Assembly: GCF_001936575.1 (NCBI RefSeq) | Contig: NZ_MSMP01000018.1 | Location: 1 to 64,000, forward strand | Reading direction: 5' to 3' | Length of the DNA: 64,000 bases | DNA from: Tenacibaculum agarivorans | GTDB taxonomy: Bacteria; Bacteroidota; Bacteroidia; Flavobacteriales; Flavobacteriaceae | Shown here: positions 24,652 to 33,449 of the stretch, piece by piece | How the letters are laid out: every line of letters starts with the position of its first letter | Position numbering within the stretch: position 1 is the stretch's first letter | Translations under genes and position numbers: made by a program | The notes under the pieces: generated by a model | Databases searched by the model: none | Told to the model about the DNA's origin: nothing | What the model saw: only the letters and a program-made list of their open reading frames with translations

Positions 24652-26598
24652 TTATAATTCAGGGGTTTCTACCTCACTATTAGCTTGTTCTGTGTCTTTA
24701 GTTTCAAATGGTCTTTTACCAAAAATTTCAACTAAATCATCTTTGAAAATCACCTCTTTTTCAAGAAGTTTTTCGGCTAAAATATCTAACTTGTCTTTAT
24801 GCTGACCTAAAATTTCGATAGCTCTTTTGTATTGCCCTTCAATAATTTTAGAAATTTCTTCATCGATAGTTTTAGCAGTCTCTTCGCTATATGGTTTCAC
24901 AAATGAGTCATTTCCTGAAGAATCATAATAAGTTACATTTCCTACTTCTTCATTCAAACCATATACCGTTACCATAGCTCTAGCTTGTTTAGTAACTTTT
25001 TCTAGGTCACTAAGAGCGCCAGTTGAGATTTTATCAAAAATTAATTTTTCAGCCGCTCTACCTCCCATGGTAGCACACATTTCGTCAAGCATTTGTTCTG
25101 TTTGAACAATTTTTCTTTCCTCAGGTAAATACCAAGCAGCACCTAATGATTGTCCTCTAGGTACTATAGTTACTTTAACTAAAGGAGCAGCATGTTTTAA
25201 CATCCAACTTACAGTGGCATGTCCTGCTTCGTGATAAGCAATCACTTTCTTTTCTTTAGGCGTAATTACTTTATTTTTCTTTTCTAAACCACCAACAATT
25301 CTATCAACAGCATCCATAAAGTCTTGGTGATGAATAGCCGTTTTATCATTTCTTGCAGCAATTAATGCAGCTTCATTACAAAGGTTAGCAATATCAGCCC
25401 CAGAAAAACCTGGTGTTTGCTGTGCTAAGAAGTCTAATTTAACATCATCTGCAAGTTTTAAAGATTTAATGTGCACTTCAAAAATTTCTCTACGCTCATG
25501 TAAATCTGGTAAGTCTACATAAATCTGACGATCAAAACGACCCGCACGCATTAAAGCTTTGTCTAAAATTTCTGCACGGTTAGTTGCAGCTAATACAATC
25601 ACATTAGTATCAGTACCAAAACCATCCATTTCAGTTAATAACTGGTTTAATGTATTTTCACGCTCATCATTACTACCTGTAATACTGTTTTTACCACGAG
25701 CACGACCTATAGCGTCAATTTCATCTATAAATATAATAGATGGTGATTTTTGTTTTGCTTGTTTAAATAAATCACGTACACGAGAAGCACCTACACCTAC
25801 AAACATTTCAACAAAATCAGATCCTGAAAGAGAGAAAAAAGGTACGCCAGCTTCACCAGCAACAGCTTTAGCTAATAAAGTTTTACCAGTACCTGGAGGT
25901 CCTACTAATAAAGCTCCTTTAGGAATCTTACCACCTAACTTAGTATATTTTTCAGGGTTTTTTAAGAAATCAACAATTTCTTGAACCTCTTCTTTAGCAC
26001 CTTCTAAACCAGCAACATTTTTAAATGTTGTTTTTACTTTAGTATTTTCATCAAAAAGTTTGGCTTTAGATTTACCAATATTGAAAATTTGCCCGCCAGC
26101 GCCACCGGCACCACCAGCACCTGACATTCTTCTCATAAAAAATAACCAGATGGCAATTAGTAAAATGAAAGGTAAGAAGTTAAAAAGTGTATCGAAAAAG
26201 CTAGTTCTAGGATCATTTTTATAATCTAAAGATAGGTTATATTCCTTTTTAGCTTCATCTAGTTTTTTTAAGAAGTGCTCTTCGTTACCAATATTGTATT
26301 CATATATTGGTCTGTCTTTTCGATACAAAGGGCTCTTGATGATTTCTTTATAACGCTCTTTAGAAGTAGCTTCCTCTTTAATGTAAATTTCAGCTTTTAA
26401 TTGATTGTTGATAATCAATATTTTATCTATGTCGTTATCTTTAAGAATTTCGGAGAATTCATTGTTTGAGATTTTTCTAGATAATAAAGAACCCGAATTA
26501 CTGAACAAAGTCATTCCAATAAAAAATAATACTAGAACAATATAAATCCAGTAAGAGCCTAGGTTAAAATTTGATGTGTTTTTTTTCTTTTCGCTCAT
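24652..26598 (-). CDS. ftsH: ATP-dependent zinc metalloprotease FtsH
   Basis: 648 residues: a membrane helix at about 17-35, a periplasmic loop, a second helix at about 143-158, a Gly-Ala-rich linker at 160-169, an AAA domain with Walker A GPPGTGKT at 233-240 and Walker B IIFIDE at 288-293, and the zinc protease motif HEAGH at 456-460. It is a membrane-bound hexameric protease that degrades unassembled membrane proteins and regulators. It lies 26 bp after rsfS in a five-gene reverse operon. All key residues are present. Confidence 0.97.
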   Translation of the reverse strand: MSEKKKNTSNFNLGSYWIYIVLVLFFIGMTLFSNSGSLLSRKISNNEFSEILKDNDIDKILIINNQLKAEIYIKEEATSKERYKEIIKSPLYRKDRPIYEYNIGNEEHFLKKLDEAKKEYNLSLDYKNDPRTSFFDTLFNFLPFILLIAIWLFFMRRMSGAGGAGGAGGQIFNIGKSKAKLFDENTKVKTTFKNVAGLEGAKEEVQEIVDFLKNPEKYTKLGGKIPKGALLVGPPGTGKTLLAKAVAGEAGVPFFSLSGSDFVEMFVGVGASRVRDLFKQAKQKSPSIIFIDEIDAIGRARGKNSITGSNDERENTLNQLLTEMDGFGTDTNVIVLAATNRAEILDKALMRAGRFDRQIYVDLPDLHERREIFEVHIKSLKLADDVKLDFLAQQTPGFSGADIANLCNEAALIAARNDKTAIHHQDFMDAVDRIVGGLEKKNKVITPKEKKVIAYHEAGHATVSWMLKHAAPLVKVTIVPRGQSLGAAWYLPEERKIVQTEQMLDEMCATMGGRAAEKLIFDKISTGALSDLEKVTKQARAMVTVYGLNEEVGNVTYYDSSGNDSFVKPYSEETAKTIDEEISKIIEGQYKRAIEILGQHKDKLDILAEKLLEKEVIFKDDLVEIFGKRPFETKDTEQANSEVETPEL

Positions 26599-26624
26599 AA
26601 GTATACATGAAAATATTAGAGAAG

Positions 26625-26993
26625 TTATGCAGGGTTTATTTCAGTGATTTTAGCATCACCCCAAAGACTCTCAATGTCATAATAATCTCGAACATGTTTT
26701 TGGAAAATATGTACAACTACGTTAACATAATCCATTAAAACCCATTCTGAGTTTCCTTGTCCTTCAACATTAAAAGGTTTATCTTTAAGTTCTTTACTAA
26801 CTATTTTTTGAACCGAACCTGATATAGCATTAACTTGTGTGTTTGAACTTCCTGTGCAAATTACAAAATAATCACATACAGTATTATCAATCTCTCTTAA
26901 GTCTAATAATTGAATATCTTCACCTTTAACATCATCTATTCCTTGGATAATTGTTGCAATTAACTGGTCTGTACTTGCTTGAGTTTTTGTCAT
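26625..26993 (-). CDS. rsfS: Ribosome silencing factor RsfS
   Basis: 122 residues. The motif YFVICTGSSNTQVNAISGSV followed by GQGNSEWVLMDYVNVVVHIF and the YYDIESLWGDA ending are diagnostic for RsfS (Iojap/YbeB), which binds ribosomal protein L14 and blocks subunit joining in starvation. It is the first gene of the ftsH operon and is divergent from the biotin ligase gene across 87 bp. Confidence 0.95.
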   Translation of the reverse strand: MTKTQASTDQLIATIIQGIDDVKGEDIQLLDLREIDNTVCDYFVICTGSSNTQVNAISGSVQKIVSKELKDKPFNVEGQGNSEWVLMDYVNVVVHIFQKHVRDYYDIESLWGDAKITEINPA

Positions 26994-27080
26994 TAAATAA
27001 TTTTAGTTTTTAGCAAAGTTATTACTTTTTTGTGACTAATTTGTGTAATATTGAAACGAGTTCACTATTATTAATCGTGT

Positions 27081-27815
27081 ATGAATATAATCAAACTTGA
27101 TGCCACCGAATCTACTAACTCTTTTTTGAAAGAATTGTCAGTAAATTCTACTATTTCTAGCTACACAGTTGTTGTTGCTAATAAGCAAACTTCAGGTCGT
27201 GGTCAAATGAATACTACTTGGGTTTCTGAAGCTAATAAAAACCTCTTATGTAGTGTATACATTACTTTTGATGACTTTCCTATCCATCAACAAGTATATT
27301 TAAATTTTGCAATAGCAATAGCAATACACGAGGCTTTATTAACGTTGAAATTGCCAAATTTGGAAATCAAATGGCCAAACGACATTCTGTCAGATAAAAA
27401 GAAAATTTGTGGCATTCTTGTAGAAAATATTTTAAAAGGAAACAAAATAATGGCATCGATAGTAGGTATCGGAGTAAATGTTAATCAAGAAAAGTTTCCA
27501 GAAGACCTACCCAATGCATCTTCCATTAAAAATTGTGTAGGAAAAGAAGTAGAAATAGATGAAGTTTTAGCACATATCATTGCGCAATTGAAAAATAAAA
27601 TAGCGCTATTAGAGTCAAAAAAGTATGTTCTTTTGCAAAAAGAGTACGAAAGTATATTACATAAAAAAAACGTACCAAGTATGTTTAAGGATACCGAGAA
27701 CGTTCTTTTTATGGGTAAAATACTTGGAGTAAATACCATAAACGGTAATCTCCGTATTGAATTAGCTGATGAAACTATTAAAGAGTTTGGACTCAAAGAA
27801 GTTTCATTCTTGTAA
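27081..27815 (+). CDS. birA: Biotin--[acetyl-CoA carboxylase] ligase
   Basis: 244 residues of the catalytic and C-terminal domains of biotin protein ligase, with no N-terminal DNA-binding domain, so it should be an enzyme only and not a repressor. Motifs: the substrate loop SGRGQMNTTWVS near 41-52, IKWPNDIL near 94, KICGILVE near 104, and GIGVNVNQ near 132. It joins biotin to carboxylase carrier proteins using ATP. Confidence 0.93.
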   Translation: MNIIKLDATESTNSFLKELSVNSTISSYTVVVANKQTSGRGQMNTTWVSEANKNLLCSVYITFDDFPIHQQVYLNFAIAIAIHEALLTLKLPNLEIKWPNDILSDKKKICGILVENILKGNKIMASIVGIGVNVNQEKFPEDLPNASSIKNCVGKEVEIDEVLAHIIAQLKNKIALLESKKYVLLQKEYESILHKKNVPSMFKDTENVLFMGKILGVNTINGNLRIELADETIKEFGLKEVSFL

Positions 27816-27817
27816 TC

Positions 27818-28207
27818 TTATAACTTAGCTAAGTTTTCTGTTAAAGCTTCAATAAAATTAGTTAATGGCTTTTTCACCATCATAGCCATCATTGGGTTAA
27901 AACTGCTTTCAAATTTTAATTGTGCTTTGCTTTCAGTATCAGAAATAGCTTCAATATCAGCAGCTAATGTAAAAGGTAATTTGCTGCTTGCTGCCCCTAA
28001 AGTTACATTAGAAAATTCAGTTTTTTCTTTCATTATTAATCGAATCTCAGGCATACCTTTTAATCCAAAAACAAAAGACTCTCCATCAACTTCAAATTTT
28101 TCCTTAGATTCAGGCATCAGTTGCTCAAAGTTTTCTAATTGTGTTAAAAACTCAAATAAATCTTTCTGAGACTTTTTTACTGTAACAACGTTTCCATCAA
28201 TGTTCAT
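27818..28207 (-). CDS. SRPBCC-family protein
   Basis: 129 residues, cytoplasmic. The frame starts with VVTVKKSQKDLFEFLTQLENFEQLMPES, the first strand and helix of the START/Bet v1-like fold, and ends FIEALTENLAKL with the usual long helix. Ligand unknown. It lies downstream of pyrE on the same strand with a 28-bp gap, an arrangement common in Flavobacteriaceae, and is convergent with birA by 2 bp. Confidence 0.8.
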   Translation of the reverse strand: MNIDGNVVTVKKSQKDLFEFLTQLENFEQLMPESKEKFEVDGESFVFGLKGMPEIRLIMKEKTEFSNVTLGAASSKLPFTLAADIEAISDTESKAQLKFESSFNPMMAMMVKKPLTNFIEALTENLAKL

Positions 28208-28235
28208 TAGTATGTAATATTTAAATGATCAATAT

Positions 28236-28877
28236 TTATTGTTTCCACTCACTTGGATTTAATCTCCAACTTTCTAGTGTTTGTAATTCTTTTTGTGTGA
28301 TGTAATTACTTTCTAAAGCTTGCTCTAATAAAACTTCATAATTACTCAGTGTTGTGAAATCTAAACCATAATCATTAAAAGTATCATTGGCAATAGCAAA
28401 ACCATACGAAAAGATAGCCACCATACCTTTTACAGTAGCATTTGCTTCTTTTAGTGCCTTAATAGCATTTAAACTACTTTTTCCAGTACTTATAAGATCT
28501 TCAATTACTACAACATTTTGACCACTTTCTAAGAAACCTTCAATTTGGTTTTTTCTACCATGTTTTTTAGGCTCTGGTCTAACATAAACGAACGGAACAC
28601 CTAATTCTTGTGCAACTAATACGCCAATTGCAATTGCACCAGTAGCTACTCCAGCAATAACATCTGGTTTTCCATATTTATCTTCAACAAGTTTTGCTAT
28701 TTGCTCTTTTAAATAAAGTCTAACAGCAGGGTAGGATAACGTAACTCTGTTATCACAATATATTGGAGATTTCCATCCCGAAGCCCAAGTAAAAGGATCG
28801 TTAGGACTTAATTTTATTGCTTTAACTTGTAAAAGAAGTTCGGCAGTTTTTTTTGCAGTATCTTTGTTTAAAATCAT
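28236..28877 (-). CDS. pyrE: Orotate phosphoribosyltransferase
   Basis: 213 residues from the ATG at 28877 (MILNKDTAKKTAELL); a longer frame starting at 28970 would run through the divergent Nudix gene and is rejected. The PRPP-binding motif NVVVIEDLISTGKSS lies near residue 120 and TWASGWKSPIYCDNR near 28 is typical. It makes orotidine 5'-phosphate in pyrimidine synthesis. Its start codon is only 7 bp from that of the Nudix gene, so the two divergent genes share a very small or overlapping promoter region. Confidence 0.95.
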   Translation of the reverse strand: MILNKDTAKKTAELLLQVKAIKLSPNDPFTWASGWKSPIYCDNRVTLSYPAVRLYLKEQIAKLVEDKYGKPDVIAGVATGAIAIGVLVAQELGVPFVYVRPEPKKHGRKNQIEGFLESGQNVVVIEDLISTGKSSLNAIKALKEANATVKGMVAIFSYGFAIANDTFNDYGLDFTTLSNYEVLLEQALESNYITQKELQTLESWRLNPSEWKQ

Positions 28878-28884
28878 AGCGCAA

Positions 28885-29490
28885 ATGTATAAAGTTTTTG
28901 TGAATGATAGACCTATTATATTTACTTCTTCATTAATACTTGAAGAAGACTTTCCAATGTTAAATTTCAAAGATATAAGTATACCTCATGTTATAAATAA
29001 GGTAAAAGCGGGTAATTTAAAGGGCGTTTATTTGTTTTGTGAAGAATTGGAAAAAGATTGGGGATTATTTTGCAGTACTTATAATATTAAAGAAGCGGGT
29101 GGAGGATTAGTACTAAATGATAAAAAAGAAATTTTATTCATTTACAGAGCCAGAAAATGGGATTTACCTAAAGGAAGAAAGGCAAATAATGAAGCTATTG
29201 AAGAAACTGCAATCAGAGAAGTACAAGAAGAATGTGGAATTTCACAAGTAACTATAGATCGTTTTTTATTGAATACGTATCATATGTTTTATGATAAAGG
29301 AACATTACGATTAAAGAAAATTTATTGGTTTTTAATGAAAACCAGTTTTACAGGAGAATTAACCCCACTTTTAGAAGAAGGTATCAAACAAGTTGTTTTT
29401 AAAAATCAAGAAGAAACAGAGGTAGCACTTCAAAATACATATGCCAATGTTAAGACTGTTTATCAGACTTATCAGGCTTTAGCATCATAA
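28885..29490 (+). CDS. Nudix hydrolase
   Basis: 201 residues from the ATG at 28885 (MYKVFVNDRP). The Nudix box G-x5-E-x7-REUxEExGU is seen as GRKANNEAIEETAIREVQEE followed by CGI, near residues 100-122. A first domain of about 65 residues (FVNDRPIIFTSSLILEEDF) precedes it, as in a Bacteroidetes subgroup encoded next to pyrE. The substrate is probably a nucleoside diphosphate derivative but cannot be named. Confidence 0.88.
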   Translation: MYKVFVNDRPIIFTSSLILEEDFPMLNFKDISIPHVINKVKAGNLKGVYLFCEELEKDWGLFCSTYNIKEAGGGLVLNDKKEILFIYRARKWDLPKGRKANNEAIEETAIREVQEECGISQVTIDRFLLNTYHMFYDKGTLRLKKIYWFLMKTSFTGELTPLLEEGIKQVVFKNQEETEVALQNTYANVKTVYQTYQALAS

Positions 29491-29494
29491 TTAC

Positions 29495-29566
29495 TGTCAC
29501 ACTGTCATTGTTTTTTCTTTTTTTCTGTCAAAAGAATAGAAATTTTTCGTTGGCATAACCTTTGAC
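29495..29566 (+). promoter_or_regulatory. Sigma-54-like promoter with upstream TGTCA repeats, before dnaK
   Basis: TTGGCATAACCTTTGAC at 29550-29566 has the GG and the G of the second box 12 bases apart, as in sigma-54 (-24/-12) promoters, with GA instead of GC at -12. Upstream, TGTCA occurs at 29495, 29503 and 29526, the first two 8 bp apart, a possible activator site. The dnaK ATG follows at 29615. A Bacteroidetes -7/-33 promoter was not evident. Confidence 0.45.
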
Positions 29567-29614
29567 ATTTTCTAGACGTAAAATTTTTGAATAAAATAAA
29601 TCGATAATAAAGTT

Positions 29615-31519
29615 ATGAGTAAAATTATAGGAATAGATTTAGGTACTACTAACTCATGTGTTTCTGTGATGGAAGGAAATGAGCCAGTTGTAATTCCTAA
29701 TTCAGAAGGAAAAAGAACTACACCTTCAGTAGTTGCTTTTGTAGAAGGAGGAGAGCGCAAGGTTGGTGATCCTGCAAAACGTCAGGCAGTTACCAATCCA
29801 ACTAAAACTGTATACTCTATCAAACGTTTCATGGGAAATAAATATTCTGAAAGTTCAAGAGAAGCAGACAGAGTACCTTACGAAGTAGTGAAAGGTGATA
29901 ACGATACGCCTAGAGTAAAAATTGATGATCGTTTGTATACACCACAAGAAATTTCTGCAATGGTGTTACAAAAAATGAAGAAAACAGCTGAAGATTATTT
30001 AGGACAAGATGTTGCTGAAGCTGTTATTACTGTGCCAGCATATTTTAACGATGCTCAGCGTCAAGCTACTAAAGAAGCAGGAGAAATTGCAGGATTAAAA
30101 GTTCGTCGTATCATTAACGAACCAACTGCAGCAGCTTTAGCTTATGGATTAGATAAGGCAGATTCAGATAAGAAAATTGTAGTATTTGACTTTGGTGGAG
30201 GTACACATGATGTTTCTATTCTAGAATTAGGAGATGGTGTATTTGAAGTGTTAGCTACTGATGGAGATACACACTTAGGAGGAGATGATGTAGATGAAAA
30301 AATCATTAATTGGTTAGCAGAAGAGTTTAAAGCAGAAGAAAACATGGATTTACGTCAAGATCCAATGGCTTTACAACGTTTAAAAGAAGCTTCTGAAAAA
30401 GCTAAAATAGAATTATCTAGTACTACTTCTACAGAAATTAACTTACCTTATATTACAGCTACGGCTAGTGGACCAAAACACTTAGTGCGTACATTAAGTA
30501 GAGCTAAGTTTGAGCAGTTAATTGATGATTTAGTAAAGAGAACTATAGAGCCATGTCAAACTGCATTAAAGAATGCTGATTTATCAACTTCTGATATTGA
30601 CGAAGTAATTTTAGTAGGAGGTTCTACTCGTATTCCTGCAATTCAAGAAGCGGTTGAAAAATTCTTCGGAAAAGCACCAAGTAAAGGAGTAAATCCTGAT
30701 GAGGTAGTTTCTTTAGGAGCTGCTATCCAGGGTGGAGTATTAACAGGAGATGTAAAGGATGTATTATTATTAGATGTTACTCCATTATCATTAGGAATTG
30801 AAACTATGGGTAATGTATTCACGAAGTTAATCGAAGCGAATACAACTATTCCAACTAAAAAGTCACAGGTATTCTCTACGGCTGCAGATAATCAACCTTC
30901 TGTAGATATTCACGTATTACAAGGAGAGAGAGCTATGGCTGCTGACAATAAAACTATTGGACGTTTCCAATTAACAGATATTCCTCCAGCGCCAAGAGGT
31001 GTACCTCAAATCGAAGTAACATTTGATATTGATGCAAACGGAATTATTAATGTGTCAGCTGCTGATAAAGCAACTGGTAAGAAACAAGATATTCGTATTG
31101 AAGCTTCTTCAGGATTAACAGAAGAAGAAATCCAAAAGATGAAAGCGGATGCTGAAGCTAACGCAGAAGCAGATGCAAAAGCTAAGGAAAGCATTGATAA
31201 AATCAATGGAGCTGACTCTATGATTTTCCAAACGGAAAAGCAATTAAAAGAATTTGGTGATAAATTATCAGCTGATAAAAAAGCACCAATTGAGTCTGCT
31301 TTAGAGGAGTTAAAGAAAGCTCACGAGAGTAAAGATTTAGCTCAAATAGATGCTGCAATGGAGAAAATTAATGAAGCGTGGAAAGTAGCTTCTGAGGAAA
31401 TGTATGCAGCACAGCAACAAGCTGGTGGTGCAGGTGGACCTCAAGCTGATGCTGGAGCAAATGCACAAGCAGATAGCGGTGATAATGTTGAAGATGTAGA
31501 TTTCGAAGAAGTTAAATAA
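29615..31519 (+). CDS. dnaK: Chaperone DnaK (Hsp70)
   Basis: 634 residues with the ATPase signatures [13 protein letters not shown] near 5, [14 protein letters not shown] near 190 and [15 protein letters not shown] near 330, the substrate-binding domain from about 380, and an acidic tail ending [11 protein letters not shown]. The common tripeptide-like DVSIL block reads [10 protein letters not shown] where many homologues have GGGTFDVSIL, a typical Bacteroidetes difference. It appears to be a single-gene unit: it is preceded by a sigma-54-like promoter and followed by a strong terminator. dnaJ and grpE are not in the window. Confidence 0.98.
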   Translation: MSKIIGIDLGTTNSCVSVMEGNEPVVIPNSEGKRTTPSVVAFVEGGERKVGDPAKRQAVTNPTKTVYSIKRFMGNKYSESSREADRVPYEVVKGDNDTPRVKIDDRLYTPQEISAMVLQKMKKTAEDYLGQDVAEAVITVPAYFNDAQRQATKEAGEIAGLKVRRIINEPTAAALAYGLDKADSDKKIVVFDFGGGTHDVSILELGDGVFEVLATDGDTHLGGDDVDEKIINWLAEEFKAEENMDLRQDPMALQRLKEASEKAKIELSSTTSTEINLPYITATASGPKHLVRTLSRAKFEQLIDDLVKRTIEPCQTALKNADLSTSDIDEVILVGGSTRIPAIQEAVEKFFGKAPSKGVNPDEVVSLGAAIQGGVLTGDVKDVLLLDVTPLSLGIETMGNVFTKLIEANTTIPTKKSQVFSTAADNQPSVDIHVLQGERAMAADNKTIGRFQLTDIPPAPRGVPQIEVTFDIDANGIINVSAADKATGKKQDIRIEASSGLTEEEIQKMKADAEANAEADAKAKESIDKINGADSMIFQTEKQLKEFGDKLSADKKAPIESALEELKKAHESKDLAQIDAAMEKINEAWKVASEEMYAAQQQAGGAGGPQADAGANAQADSGDNVEDVDFEEVK

Positions 31520-31540
31520 AACATTGAACAAATTTAATTT

Positions 31541-31576
31541 AAAACGTAACCAAATATTTTTGGTTACGTTTTTTTA
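31541..31576 (+). terminator. Intrinsic terminator of dnaK
   Basis: AAAACGTAACCAAA and TTTGGTTACGTTTT pair over 14 bp with a TATT loop and a T-run, 21 bp after the dnaK stop. Confidence 0.9.
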
Positions 31577-31590
31577 ATTCTATAAAAATT

Positions 31591-32568
31591 ATGAAAAATA
31601 AAATTTTAACAATAAAAAAGATAAGTATTCTAATATTAGCTTTTATAGTAGTTTCTTGTAGTAATGAAGGTGATCCAATTTCAACAAAAAATGAACTTAA
31701 AGGTAAACTACTTGTTTTTAAAAGGAATACAGATCCAAATTCTCCAAATATTTTCTCTAAGTTATATGAAGCTAATCCTAAAACTGGTGAAATAGGAAGA
31801 GAATTAGGAGGTTATGAAAAGATTCAGGCGAGAATTTACTATGATATCGTGTATTTAAATAATGAGATCTTAACAAAACGAAGTACAGGGGAAGTCATTA
31901 CCTTCAATTTAGATAATAACGAAACCACAATAAGTGATTTTAATGGAAGTATACATAATTTAACGGTTGTTGATGGCAGGTTATACGGAATGCGTAATAA
32001 TATTAATTCTGCGGATTTAGTTGAAATAGATAAATCAGGTAACGTTTTGTCAGTCATAGAAAACTTTAAAGAGGTACCTGGTGCACCAGATCTTAATAAA
32101 ACGGGGTTAGAGAACTTGACTTTTTCTGATGATAAAAAATTATTGGTGATTAGAAGAAGAACTTCGTTCTATTCAGGAGATCCTAACAAATTATTCATTT
32201 ATAACATTGTAACAAAAGATAAAAGAACAATTAATACGGGAGATTACGAGTCAATCATTTTAGGAAATAACGGTAGACTTTTTGCTCTTAAAAGAGAGTT
32301 AGACGCTGCAACTAATAAGATGATTTCTAAAATAGTTGAAGTAAGCTTGAGTACAGGAGAAGAAGTGAAAGATATTTACACATTTTCACAGTCGTTATTT
32401 GATTTTAAGGAATTAACTTTTTTCTCAAATTCTAATCAAATTATGGTTGGGTTAGGTTTAGGTTATGGGTTGATAGATGTTAATACAGGAAAGTTATCTT
32501 CTGTAGATCTTACTTATGAATACAGACATATAACAGGGTTTAATGCTGTTAGGTATATAGGATTTTAA
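31591..32568 (+). CDS. Lipoprotein with beta-propeller-like repeats
   Basis: 325 residues. The signal ends FIVVSC with Cys near residue 23, so it is lipid-anchored. The mature part alternates short beta segments such as GKLLVFKRNT, NLTVVDGRLYGMRNN, LFIYNIVTKD and IVEVSLSTGEEV, with spacing like that of a propeller (about 45-50 residues). No catalytic motif is visible. The start follows the dnaK terminator closely, so it has its own promoter. Function unknown. Confidence 0.7.
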   Translation: MKNKILTIKKISILILAFIVVSCSNEGDPISTKNELKGKLLVFKRNTDPNSPNIFSKLYEANPKTGEIGRELGGYEKIQARIYYDIVYLNNEILTKRSTGEVITFNLDNNETTISDFNGSIHNLTVVDGRLYGMRNNINSADLVEIDKSGNVLSVIENFKEVPGAPDLNKTGLENLTFSDDKKLLVIRRRTSFYSGDPNKLFIYNIVTKDKRTINTGDYESIILGNNGRLFALKRELDAATNKMISKIVEVSLSTGEEVKDIYTFSQSLFDFKELTFFSNSNQIMVGLGLGYGLIDVNTGKLSSVDLTYEYRHITGFNAVRYIGF

Positions 32569-32597
32569 TTAATATAATATCTTAAAATATATCAAAG

Positions 32598-32629
32598 TCC
32601 GGAAAGAGTTAAGTCTTTTCGGATTTTTT
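32598..32629 (+). terminator. Terminator after the propeller-like lipoprotein gene
   Basis: TCCGGAAAGA pairs with TCTTTTCGGA (one mismatch) around GTTAAG and is followed by TTTTTT. Confidence 0.7.
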
Positions 32630-32639
32630 ATAACAATAA

Positions 32640-32859
32640 CGTGAATCTTGGATAAACTTTTTTGTCAGTTCGAGTGATTTTACAAAGTGCTAACGGTGTA
32701 AAATTTTATCGAGAACTAGTGAAATACTTCTCGATAGCTCTACTGAATATTTCGACTATCGCTCAATATAAACTTTAGTCGAAGCACAAAATTATTTTCC
32801 ATTGTATTATAAATAATTTTACTCGAAGGGACAGGAGTTTCTTTAAGTAAGATTCACGT
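32640..32859. mobile_element. 220-bp MITE-like element with 10-bp terminal inverted repeats and 9-bp direct repeats
   Basis: The ends CGTGAATCTT (32640-32649) and AAGATTCACG (32850-32859) are perfect inverted repeats. They are flanked on both sides by the direct repeat TAACAATAA (32631-32639 and 32860-32868), a likely 9-bp target duplication. Inside, 32663-32833 is a member of the TGTCACTTCGAGTGA palindromic family also found at 50169-50884, here in the opposite orientation and with extra inner hairpins (TCGAGAA/TTCTCGA and TTCGACT/AGTCGAA). No coding capacity. It fills most of the 340-bp gap between two genes. Confidence 0.65.
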
Positions 32860-32909
32860 TAACAATAATAAATATTTTAGGTTTGTTATTTCAATGAAAA
32901 TATTAGTTG

Positions 32910-33449
32910 ATGGAAAACTTTCGATACAATAAAACCAATTTTTTTAAACATACATATTGCGTATTTGAATATCAAGATCCTGAAGTTTTACAAGAGAAAG
33001 ATGTACATTTTAAAAGCAAATCAGGAAGTTCTTATGTGTATACAGAGAAAGGAGTGTATCGATATTCAAATCATTGGGGTAGAGTAGCAAATTGTAGATG
33101 GAAATTGAACGGAATAGATAAGTATAGAAATCAAAATTATTATGTAGGTTATGCAAATTGGTCAGATTTTTATAGCTTGACTTCAAATGAGAAATTATTT
33201 AGTTTAAAAGTCGATTTTTCAACAAAAAGGGTAGAAGTGTATCAACCTGATGAAAACGAAGCCATTCCTTTATTCAGTGTAACTGTTATTTTTAAAAAGA
33301 AAAAAGAGGTAGAAGAGGTGTTTAAGAATACCAAATGGATGCAATATTATGATGAAGAAGTAGAAGTACTACAAAAAGAGATTATAACAGAATTGATAAA
33401 CTCGGATGCAACACTAAAAGAAATTAAGTTAGCGCTTAACCAGAGATAA
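32910..33449 (+). CDS. Hypothetical cytoplasmic protein
   Basis: 179 residues from the ATG at 32910; a TTG one codon earlier is less likely. No signal peptide or membrane segment. It is rich in Tyr, Phe and Lys, with a central part predicted as beta strands (SSYVYTEKGVYRYSNHWGRV, NYYVGYANWSDFYS) and a C-terminal helix (EEVEVLQKEIITELINSD). I do not recognise the family. It begins 41 bp after the right repeat of the MITE-like element, and its 3' end overlaps the convergent AraC gene by 14 bp. Confidence 0.7.
   Translation: MENFRYNKTNFFKHTYCVFEYQDPEVLQEKDVHFKSKSGSSYVYTEKGVYRYSNHWGRVANCRWKLNGIDKYRNQNYYVGYANWSDFYSLTSNEKLFSLKVDFSTKRVEVYQPDENEAIPLFSVTVIFKKKKEVEEVFKNTKWMQYYDEEVEVLQKEIITELINSDATLKEIKLALNQR

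Noticed and set aside
25559..25984. 141-codon forward frame opposite ftsH
   Set aside because: Fully antisense to the conserved AAA region; a codon-bias shadow.
28878..28970. 31-residue N-terminal extension of PyrE
   Set aside because: It would run through the start of the divergent Nudix gene and does not resemble any PyrE; the ATG at 28877 gives the family length.
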